Below are positions 17,815-26,268 of a stretch of DNA of 27,648 nt, piece by piece. The stretch covers positions 271,606 to 299,253 of the forward strand of contig FN648382.1 of the NCBI GenBank assembly GCA_000310025.1. Direction: 5' to 3'. The notes under the pieces are model-generated. The model searched no databases and had not been told where the DNA came from. It saw nothing but the letters and a program-made list of their open reading frames with translations. The translations under genes and the position numbers were made by a program. How positions within the stretch are numbered: position 1 is the stretch's first letter; the number at the start of each line of letters is the position of its first letter. This DNA comes from Ectocarpus siliculosus. Its lineage: Eukaryota; Sar; Phaeophyceae; Ectocarpales; Ectocarpaceae.

Positions 17815-19148
17815 GGGAAATAGACACAAGTGGGTATACCCACCCCTTTCTCGGACTAAAGTGGGTACTCGAAAATCCAGCGCGCGCGCACTCCATAGGC
17901 GACCCCCAAACGACTCAAAACCCCATTCTGACACCTGGGAGACTGACACAGTAAGGGACCATACACAGCACGGGCATCGTTTTTTTCCCACTTTTAGGCA
18001 CACCTTTGGCCCTAATACCGCCGACGCGCACAAGGCCTCACCAGAGTGCCCACTTATGTCCGACATCGCGGTGGGTATACCCACCGGCGTCAACTAATTT
18101 TTTCATGTACCCACTTGTGTCTGTATTTTGACCCACTTTTGTCCAAATTGTACCCACTTTTGTCCACTTACGGACGGCGGAAATCGAGCGGAAATCGACC
18201 TCCACGTCACCGCACGGCAGAACATCGAATAGCCTCGGAAAGTCTCAGAACCTCCCAACACCGTATCCATGGCATCTTTCCTATCCATGATTGCCGACTG
18301 CGGACCGACCACGGAGGAACATGTCAGAAACATGCCAGACCCCTTCGGTACCGGCACGGGAAGATACCAGGCACGGGAAGATGCCCGCGGCAAGCCCGGC
18401 AAGCAGCGCACTATCGGCACGCCACAAATAAATGCGTGACACACAACGGACAACACAACCAAACGGGTCGCGCATACAGAACAAAAAGACGCGCAAACAG
18501 CAACAACACACACACAAAAATACCAACCACCACGACGAGTGCACACCGACTCGTCACGGCAACAACAGTAGGCTTGCCGCGGGTATCTTCCCGTGCCTGG
18601 TATCTTCCCCTGCCGGTACCGAAGGGGTCTGGCATGTTTCTGACATGTTCCTCCGTGGTCGGTCCGCAGTCGGCAGCCATGGATAGGAAAGATGCCATGG
18701 ATACGGTGTTGGGAGGTTCTGAGACGTTCCGAGGCTATTCGATGTTCTGCCGTGCGGTGACGTGGAGGTCGATTTCCGCTCGATTTCCGCCGTCCGTAAG
18801 TGGACAAAAGTGGGTACAATTTGGACAAAAGTGGGTCAAAATACAGACACAAGTGGGTACATGAAAAAATTAGTTGACGCCGGTGGGTATACCCACCGCG
18901 ATGTCGGACATAAGTGGGCACTCTGGTGAGGCCTTGTGCGCGTCGGCGGTATTAGGGCCAAAGGTGTGCCTAAAAGTGGGAAAAAAACGATGCCCGTGCT
19001 GTGTATGGTCCCTTACTGTGTCAGCCAGGTGTCAGAATGGGGTTTTGAGTCGTTTGGGGGTCGCCTACGGAGTGCGCGCGCGCTGGATTTTCGAGTACCC
19101 ACTTTAGTCCGAGAAAGGGGTGGGTATACCCACTTGTGTCTATTTCCC
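17815..19148. mobile_element. Long terminal-inverted-repeat (foldback) element, 1334 bp
   Basis: The left arm 17815-18396 (582 bp) is the reverse complement of the right arm 18571-19148 (578 bp). I count about six substitutions plus one 4-nt indel (GAGA in the left arm near 17939), so identity is about 99%. The spacer 18397-18570 is 174 bp. The ends are GGGAAATAGACACAAGTGGG and its complement. Each arm repeats ACCCACTTNTGTC-type motifs about six times and carries the palindrome GTGGGTATACCCAC twice, as subterminal transposase-binding repeats do. I see no clear target-site duplication. The 272-codon frames on both strands mirror each other because of the palindrome and are not taken as genes. 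It is probably a non-autonomous DNA transposon; the superfamily is not assigned. Confidence 0.85.
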
Positions 19149-19695
19149 TTCTTTTTTCTTCCATTCCCAGTAATTGGACTTGACTCACCCTGCAATGAGA
19201 TGAGCGGCCGCCGGTGAAGCTACATGTGATCGCCTTGTCGACTGCGGAATACCGTTCCTCAGCGTCGGTTCCGTTCGCGACACCCCCGATGTCGGCGCGC
19301 CCCCCCGAAGCGCTCATTACCATCATCGTCGCCACGGCCAGGGCTGCGAGCAAGCAACGGGGGGGGGGGAGGCTTGGGGGACATGGTGGTATTATTGATG
19401 GAGGGTTGGCTTTTTATTACGACGGCGATGTGCCTTCCTTTTGATGATGATCCCGGTGGCACGGTAGGTGGGTGTTGTGCGTGAGAGAAAACAAGGTGGA
19501 GGAAGCGAGGGTGCCTACCGAAAATGAAGAGAAAAATCGGGTAAGCAGGAGTACGAGCGCGATAATAGAGGAAGGGAGTACATAAGATGATCAAAGACTG
19601 TTTTGGCGTGTTGTTGATAGACTGTATGAAGTAATCGGTTTGGAGTGAATGCGTGGCATCGTCACTCGCTTCGCACGCAGGCAGTATACGGTCAG
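19149..19695. other. No gene seen
   Basis: Mixed-composition sequence with a G-run near 19361-19370 and no frame with recognisable content. Confidence 0.35.
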
Positions 19696-19856
19696 AGTGC
19701 CGTGTGACTCCCTCCGCTCGAAGCCACTTCACCTGGTTTCGGGCGTGCTGTGCGGTCATACATAGTGCCGTGTGACTCGCTTCGCTCGAAGGCACTTCAC
19801 CTGGTTTCGGGCGTGCTGTGCGGTCATACATAGTGCCGTGTGACTCGCTTCGCTCT
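19696..19856. repeat. 68-bp tandem repeat, 2.4 copies
   Basis: Copies start at 19696, 19764 and 19832 (the last partial), each beginning AGTGCCGTGTGACTC and containing CACCTGGTTTCGGGCGTGCT. Copies 1 and 2 differ at a few positions. Confidence 0.9.
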
Positions 19857-20334
19857 TAAAATACGGGGAGCACAAGAAGAGGGAGAGGGGATGAAGAACG
19901 GTTTACTCTGCCGGGTTTGGCATACGCCCGGATACTGTCGTTGGGACAGCGAACAAGCGGCATGCTTCGCGTACGTTCCGGATGGAATGGGATGCAAGGG
20001 GAGCACCAAGTATAACCCGCGATAGAAGTAGCACGCAACCAAACGCTGTATGTATGTTTGTTCTCGACAGCTCCTACTACAGCTATCAATCCATCCATCC
20101 ATGTGCACAATACAAGTGAAAGTGAGCATTAAAAATACAAGATAAACAATTCGTAGACTATCCGATGACGAAACCTATGCGTATTACTCGACAGCCTCTA
20201 CAGTCAGTCACAGACAGTAGTCTCACACGTAAACATTTTTTATTAGAAAGCACACATAAAAACACAGGGAGGACTACGTAGCCGTTCGAGAGAATACCCC
20301 TCATACCTGCCCGCTTCCTAGTTGCGTGATCTCT
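19857..20334. other. No gene seen
   Basis: AT-richer than the left half. It contains an ATCC microrepeat near 20090-20101. No coding or RNA gene is recognised. Confidence 0.35.
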
Positions 20335-20705
20335 CCGCTTGTGTTGTGCCCCGATCAATTCATCATTTTTTTTCTATCCCGCAGATGCTTACAATAAAGT
20401 ACCCTTCGGAAGTGACCTGGGACGGGGGTGGCCACGGTGGCGCGGGGGAAGAGGGTCCCCGCGAATGTGACGCGGAGGTGACGGTGTGCGCGACCAATGG
20501 CTAGCGGGGCCCCGGGAGAACGCCAAGCAAGGTCAACTTCACCTTCGAGGTTAGTTGGGACGTTACTTCTCTCCAGGCCGGCAAGAGACAGGAGAGCAGG
20601 AACGTACCGACCTCGGTCGATAACAACGCCTGCGTTGTTGGTCTCTTTCTTGTGGTCACCCGGTCATATTGGCTTTTGTGAGGAACCGTCATGTTGCAAT
20701 TCCAT
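20335..20705 (+). pseudogene. Genomic duplicate of TRAPPC8 exon 18 with flanking intron, disabled
   Basis: The segment aligns to about 14835-15200. It includes the T-rich tract and cag acceptor, the exon (20385-20549 against 14881-15042), the gttagt donor and ~155 nt of the next intron. The peptide starts LTIKYPSEVTWDG and is nearly identical to exon 18 until a 1-nt loss creates TAG at 20502-20504. A 4-nt gain (CAAG) follows near 20528, so the copy is 3 nt longer overall. Copied introns show DNA-level duplication rather than retroposition. It lies about 5.5 kb from the source exon on the same strand. Confidence 0.85.
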
Positions 20706-20772
20706 GTGAGGGACCCTCCGTGTGGAAAACATTGAAGGCCCCGCCCCCCCTCCCCCGGACCATTGACACTTG

Positions 20773-20987
20773 CTTCCGCTTGTTCATGGACATGCATTCG
20801 ACACGTGATGATATACTTCAATGAAGACAACATCACAAGCCACCTTATTTCCTCGAAAGTATGTTGTCAAAAAACCCATTGTTGACCCCCATCTACTATG
20901 CCCTACTGGACAACAATTTCGGAGCTGTCCATCATGTCTACGCTCACAGTAGTCGTCGACCCTTTCGCTCTTACGCCAGCGAAAATA
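20773..20987. repeat. Repeat shared with 17608-17810, copy 2
   Basis: Same order of blocks as copy 1 (CTTCCGCTTG, GACATGCATTCGACACG, GAAGACAACATC, TTTCCTCGAAAGTATGT, GTCGTCGACCCTTTCGC, GCCAGCGAAAATA). It sits just downstream of the exon 18 duplicate. Confidence 0.7.
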
Positions 20988-21344
20988 GATATCCTCGAAA
21001 TTGTCGAAATGATACAAACAAACACCGTGTTTACCTTACTGAGCTGTAAGAGTCCCGCAACGATATCGTATGCAACGCAGTTGAGGCCAAACGCGACCAG
21101 AATGCCATGAAAAGCACCTCGCCACTCGAATGACAAACACGACGGCATCAAGGATCGTCAAATACCCCCCCTACAACTAACTAAGTGGTACGTGAGTCGT
21201 CGCCTAAAAGTGAGCCTTATGCGTTATGCATCATGTGTCGTATAATAGTACTGTACTGGAAAGCTATGTACGTAATTACGTAATACGTGAGCAACAAGGC
21301 AAAACAAGCGCTAAAATATCAATCGTCCCTGCGTCGCCTCGTGC
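20988..21344. other. No gene seen
   Basis: AT-richer stretch with a TACGTAATTACGTAATACGT near-palindrome at about 21266-21288. No coding content is recognised. Confidence 0.35.
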
Positions 21345-22165
21345 CCGAGCTCCGCCTGCTTGTCCAACCTCGCCTTATTTGGCCGAGTCACCGTCAAATC
21401 CTCCCGTTCTTCGGGCGGTGCGCGGTGTTGGCGGCCTTGCAGGCAATGTCTTCGTTGGTTTTGTTTGGCGATCATAGCGAGTTGATGAAGTTTGTTTGTT
21501 GTTGTCCGTGATTAGTGGTCGTAATCACGTGGCGGGGAAGGAAATGGTGGCGTATGACGGCCTCGTTGTTGTTGGAACCGTTCGCCCTGGGTTGGCCACA
21601 CAGAAGGCTACGTGTGTAGAACACACGCACTAAGCGGGGGAATGGAGGGGGGCAACAAGCCATTAAGCAGATGCGAAGTCATCAATCTTGAGCGAATGCG
21701 TAGCGCTTCTTCACCCAACCGTTGCTCACAGACAACAACAGACTTGATCGAACAAAAAAAATGGCCAAGCAAAAGCAACGACAACGTTGCCCGCAACGAC
21801 AACGTACCCGCAACGCCGACGACACCAGCCACCGCCCGAAGACCGGGAGGCTTCGACGCTGGCTTGGAAAAAAACGGCTCGCCATACATGGAACCGCTAG
21901 TATGGCTCGCCATACCTTCGCCAGCCACCTTCGAATCCTCCCGTTTTTCAGGTGGTGGCTGTTGTCGTAGGCCTTGCTCTCAATGTCGTCGCTGCGTTTC
22001 GCCTTGTGGTTTTCAGCGGGTCTTGTTATTCGTGAGCATGGTCGTGAAACATGTGGCGGGAAAGGAAAAGGGTGGTGTATGATGGCCTCGTTGTTGTTGG
22101 ATTCGTTCGCCTTGGGCTGACCACACAGCAAGCTAGGTAGAACACACGCACTAAGCGAGGGTATT
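21345..22165. repeat. Three-copy repeat cluster in + / - / + orientation
   Basis: Copy A (about 21345-21625) and copy C (about 21905-22165) are direct repeats. Both run from CCGAGTCACC/CCAGCCACCTTCGAATCCTCCCG through ATGGCCTCGTTGTTGTTGGA to GTAGAACACACGCACTAAGCG. Copy B (about 21640-21890) is inverted: its reverse complement reads CCTCCCGGTCTTCGGGCGGTG, close to copy A, and it forms a hairpin with copy C. The edges are approximate. It is probably an unclassified non-autonomous element with nested or inverted insertion. Confidence 0.6.
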
Positions 22166-22830
22166 GAGAGGGCACAAGATATAAAGTACGTGCAACGTCA
22201 CGAATCTCGGGGGAACGAATGGCACCGGTCCGGATAACGCTTCGTGGGGTGTAAGGTCCTGGTCATTTTCAGCTGCAAGCAAGAATTGTCCTTCTTGTAC
22301 CGAGAACTTCTTTCCGAAAACAGGAAAGATCAATTTCTTCACATTAGGCCACGTTCGGCCACGGAGAGGACACACTCCACAACCCTTACGACCGCAACAA
22401 CACTGCACCACTCTTTACCAGAGCCACCGGCAACCCCACCTGATTGCCGCCTCCCTTAGAGAGCGCCGACGAAACTCCTTCGACCGGTGCTTTGCTCTCC
22501 ACGGAAAGAACACGCTCACCTGTATCCAACGGAAACCTCTCCCTCGACGTAAATGAGGACGGGCGAGCAGCATGGGTGTGTTCCTGATCTTGGGTACGTA
22601 GGTGGTTTGCTGAGCTTGGGGTAGACACTCGTGCCCCGAATCCCGCTCTTGCACCACGCGTCATCCAATACCTGGGGGAGTTCGTCGACGTCCACAACGG
22701 TTTTATCCAAGGGCCACCACGTCGAGCACGGGCGAGTAGCGAATGCATCTTCATCATCTTGGAGCAAGTTCCACCCAAGACGATGGAGACACCCCTGCCG
22801 CTCGCCCGTCCTCGGCGTGGTGGCCCTTGA
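22151..22830 (-). other. Possible decayed coding remnants, minus strand
   Basis: Minus-strand frames here look more protein-like than their surroundings. One has VDVDELPQVLDDAWCKSG and SVYPKLSKPPTYPRSGT; another has LDTGERVLSVESKAPVEGV; a third has FPVFGKKFSVQEGQFLLAAE. They lie in different frames without clear splice signals, and I recognise no family. They could be exons of an unknown gene, a decayed gene, or chance. Confidence 0.15.
22709..22828. repeat. 54-bp inverted repeat
   Basis: 22709-22762 pairs with 22775-22828 across 12 nt. AAGGGCCACCACG begins the left arm and CGTGGTGGCCCTT ends the right arm. Confidence 0.75.
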
Positions 22831-22873
22831 ATGAAGCAACCAGCATTTCGTACCCGCGGTGGTGATCAACTTC

Positions 22874-23075
22874 GCTTCCATGGAAGCTGGCGCCAGAAAC
22901 CGACCAACAGCGGCAATATGGCTTCCACACGGTTCCCATGGAAGGAGTCGAATGACTTCCATGGAAGTTGTACAAGCTTCCGCGAAAGTTGTGTAAGCTT
23001 TCATGAAACCCCATATTGACTTCCACGGAAAGAAGCCGTAAGGGCTTCCATGGAAGCTGGGCTTTCCATGGCAGC
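22874..23075. repeat. Cluster of CTTCCATGGAAG palindromes
   Basis: Three perfect 12-nt palindromes CTTCCATGGAAG (centres near 22880, 22960 and 23050) and at least four degenerate ones (near 22936, 22980, 23002, 23025, 23067) lie within 200 bp. Some are in tandem at about 22-24 nt with TTGTACAAGC-type spacers. In one plus-strand frame the units read FHGS repeatedly, but the minus strand gives similar repeats, so coding is not implied. Confidence 0.8.
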
Positions 23076-23118
23076 TTGTACAATATGCCAACAAAGCGTA
23101 TGTTTCCCTTTTCTCTAT

Positions 23119-23365
23119 GTCGTGAGGGAGAGGGCTCAGCCGCCAAGCAGCGACGAGCAACGATGACGACACCCAGCAACACAGTTTCTACATGTACGTA
23201 TAGTGAGAGAGGGAGCTCAGGCAGCAAGCAGCGATGAACACCATGACGTTCAAGCTTGCATGGCGACTGAGCTCCCTCCTTCACCACAGAAACAGAGTGT
23301 TGTTGTCGCTGGGTGTCGTCATGGTGTTCATCGCTGCTCGGCGGCTGAGGTACTTCTCTCACGAC
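23119..23365. repeat. Inverted and direct copies of a ~50-70 bp module
   Basis: 23119-23189 is inverted at 23288-23365 (GATGACGACACCCAGC on the left, GCTGGGTGTCGTCATGG on the right). A third copy in the left orientation lies at about 23203-23250. It shares AGCAGCGATGAACACCATGACG with the reverse complement of the right arm. Confidence 0.75.
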
Positions 23366-25386
23366 AAGAGCAAAGGGGTGCTAATTCGGCATGTCCTTCC
23401 GAGCAGCACATGGCAGAGCGGCATGCAGACGAAATGTTTAGTCTGAATGTGCGTCGAGGGGGGGTGGATCTCATATAAAACGGAACACACGTTTGTTTGT
23501 CCCTCGACTGGACAAGCCAATCCCTCGGTGAGCGGGAGAGCATGACATGGATCTATGTGTTACGTGACGACTCGCACATGTGGCTGACTGCGCGCTGTCA
23601 AACTGTATGTTAGATGCCAGTGTACATGTACGTGATTGATTGAGATCCGTTTCCAAAATATAATCTCAAAAGAATGGCATGCTCTCTAGAAAAAAACACC
23701 GCAACGCCATGACGCACCCAGCAGCAGCGGATATCTTGCGCGCGTCTCTTCCAAACAGATATTCTGCCGAACCAACCCCGGCGTGTGGGTGTTTTGGAGG
23801 AACAGATTAAATGCCAGACGACCCCACAATGTTACAGAGGAACAGAGAAATAAAAAGAAAAGGGGGGCAAATCCGTTGCTCCTGGCTTCGGGTACTCACA
23901 GTTGTTGTTTGATCTCTTGTTTTAGTCTTCTTAGACCAGGTCCGCTCTTAGCCCACTCGGAAAGTGAGGGAGCAGGGCTGGGATTTTGATCCTCCTTCAA
24001 GCTACTTCAATACCCCTCAACGACGCCAAACAGCCATATCTAACGAAAATTCAAAATATCCAATAAGCGGTCACACAACGTTCATGAAACGCTCATACAA
24101 TGCTCATACACTATTATAGTTGCTCCATTACATGTGTTTCATACGTGTATGTGTCTTGGCATGTTTGTGTCCGCGAACCAAACAGCAACAATTGAGTCGC
24201 ACACAAACGCATTTTATTGGTCAGCCTGTGGGCGCAGTCGATGCCAATAAATACAGCATGCCAAGGGCGTACGAAACATTTTTCCGATACCTAACCCCCA
24301 AAACGTTATTTTGGACCTCTCAGGTGCCTTCGTACCCCCCAATGCCATCCAGTTTCCAATATAAAAAATACTGTGCTAAATAAAGGGGGCACATTTCATG
24401 CATGGGGGTAGTAGTACAATCCACGTAGCAGCTGCTGGGCGAGCTTGCGTGGAGTATAGAAGAAGCAGCTAACCGAGGAAGAGGGGGTGGGGGGGAGGGG
24501 GGAAGAGGACGCAGGGCGAATGCGTTCGATGGGGAGCGGCTGTGTTGTATTGTTAAGGAAGGTGGAGGGGCATGGAACAAGTGAAAAAGTACAACGCATT
24601 GGAAATTACAGTTGTGTACGGGTGTTGCGCGTGGGGAAGGAAGGTGATGCCATGCACCGCTCTTCTCCGGTATATTACCGGCTGAAGTGTCAGCTTGGAT
24701 TGGTGATATGTTATGGATTTAAGTGTCGTTAGGTTCTGGTACGTCGTTTGTTTGTGATATTTGGCCTTACTTATTCGAAATTTCCTAAGGTCAAATGTCG
24801 CGGACTTACTCGTCGCAGAAGCATTGAGAAGTTCTGAGTTTTTGTCGCTTGAGGAGTTGGTTTGTCCCCTAAGACTCTACTTGAAGACATGGAACCAACT
24901 AACCGTGCCCCCAGCCCATCATAGTTACTACTACAATTACTACTTCCGGCGCCGCATGTACATACCAGTACCTCAACTTATCAACTAACAAGGCCCTTTG
25001 TGCACGTGCCGTACACACCAGGACACGCAAGCACACCCAAGCACACGTAAGCACATGCAACTGACAGAGGGGAGGAAGCCAAGAAAGCCCCCACAAAAAT
25101 CCCAAAAGTTTCCCGCGGCCCTCCCGGGGGCGGGTGGGGGGGATGGTTAGGTGTGCGGGATAATTTTTCTTGTGCGCCCTTGATGATCACCTCCTTCCCG
25201 TCGCCAAAGACGTACCATGTGGAAAAAAGCGTCCACCCTGCGGGTAAACCCCTCGGAATCCAGCGACGAAGGAACCCGCCGGATGCGCACCTTCCCCTCG
25301 ATGGCGACATTGCCACCGCTGCGCCCAACCAATGCCAGCCATGGGATTTTCCCAGGAAACATACGCGTGAGAGCGCATATTTTTTA
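23366..25386. other. About 2 kb without a recognised gene
   Basis: Mixed-composition sequence with several AATAAA-like hexamers near 24245-24380 but no convincing open frame before them. A minus-strand frame at 25147-25362 (PWLALVGRSGGNVAIEGKV) looks mildly protein-like but is not recognised. Confidence 0.35.
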
Positions 25387-26024
25387 GCCTTGACTTAAAC
25401 AAAACAACCGATTGTCACGGCCGCAGCAAGCACAGGATCGGCACACAACGGACAGCGGTGATGATATTGCCGTCTTGGCCTTCGTCGCGTGCTGCCCTTC
25501 GATCGCGAACTCCTTCGTCTACCGGTCGGGTGAATCCCCCTTAAACGCCAACTCAATTGTCGCCAGGAAACAGACGCATGGGACCAGCAAAATCCAGGAG
25601 GCAAACTCGGGCAAGAGCATCGAGGCCCTCTCTGCAGAGCCTTCGTCTACCGTCCAGTACAATCCTCGTACAACGAAATATCAATTCTCGCGACGCTAGC
25701 ACTGAGTTGGCGTTGTAGGTGGTGGGTTGCACCGAACTGTAGATGAAGGTTTTGCAGTGAGGGCCTATGTGCTCGTGCCCGAGTTTGCCTCCTCGATTTT
25801 GCTGGCCCCATGCGTCTGTTTCCTGGCGACATATGAGTTGACGTTGAAGGGGGATTCACCCGACCGGTAAGTAAAGGAGTTCGCGATCGAAGGCAAGCAC
25901 GCGACGAAGGCCAAGACAGCAACATCATCACGCGCTTGATCATCATCATCACCGCTGTCCGTTGTGTGTCCGTCCTGCGCTCGCTGTGACCGTGATAACA
26001 GGTTGTTTCGTTAAAGTCAGGGCT
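25387..26024. repeat. Inverted duplication with a coding-like frame in both arms
   Basis: 25387-25650 pairs with the reverse complement of 25739-26024. Identity is about 90% over most of the length, with a 21-nt indel made of extra GAT repeats in the right arm. Read outward to inward, both arms keep one frame: AVLAFVAC(C/L)PSIANSF(V/T)YRSGESP and VARKQTHG(T/A)SKI(Q/E)EANSG. The right-arm copy then meets a stop. No known domain is recognised. It may be a duplicated gene fragment or transposon part. Confidence 0.7.
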
Positions 26025-26268
26025 CAAAGGTCGCATTTGTTGCCTGTTGTATCCACGGATGTGGGATCAGATCAAGCGGCCTAAGGGGCGCCAAGGCTCG
26101 TACCAGCGGGATACGGCAGGGCCACCCCGAAACACGGATATTCACAGTCACTCGCAACAGCGCAATATATAAGTGCCGAATCTACCCACCAAGCGGGCCC
26201 CAATATCAGTCGCCATGAACAACTTCTTACAAAGCGGGTATTACCAAACGCTGTCACTAATGCCAAAA

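Noticed and set aside
18046-18921. Two 272-codon frames, one on each strand, with near-identical peptides
   Set aside because: They mirror each other because they lie in the arms of one inverted repeat; the frame runs through the core without recognisable content.
20497-20709. Small frame beginning MASGAPGERQARSTSPS
   Set aside because: It is the frameshifted remainder of the exon 18 duplicate followed by intron sequence.
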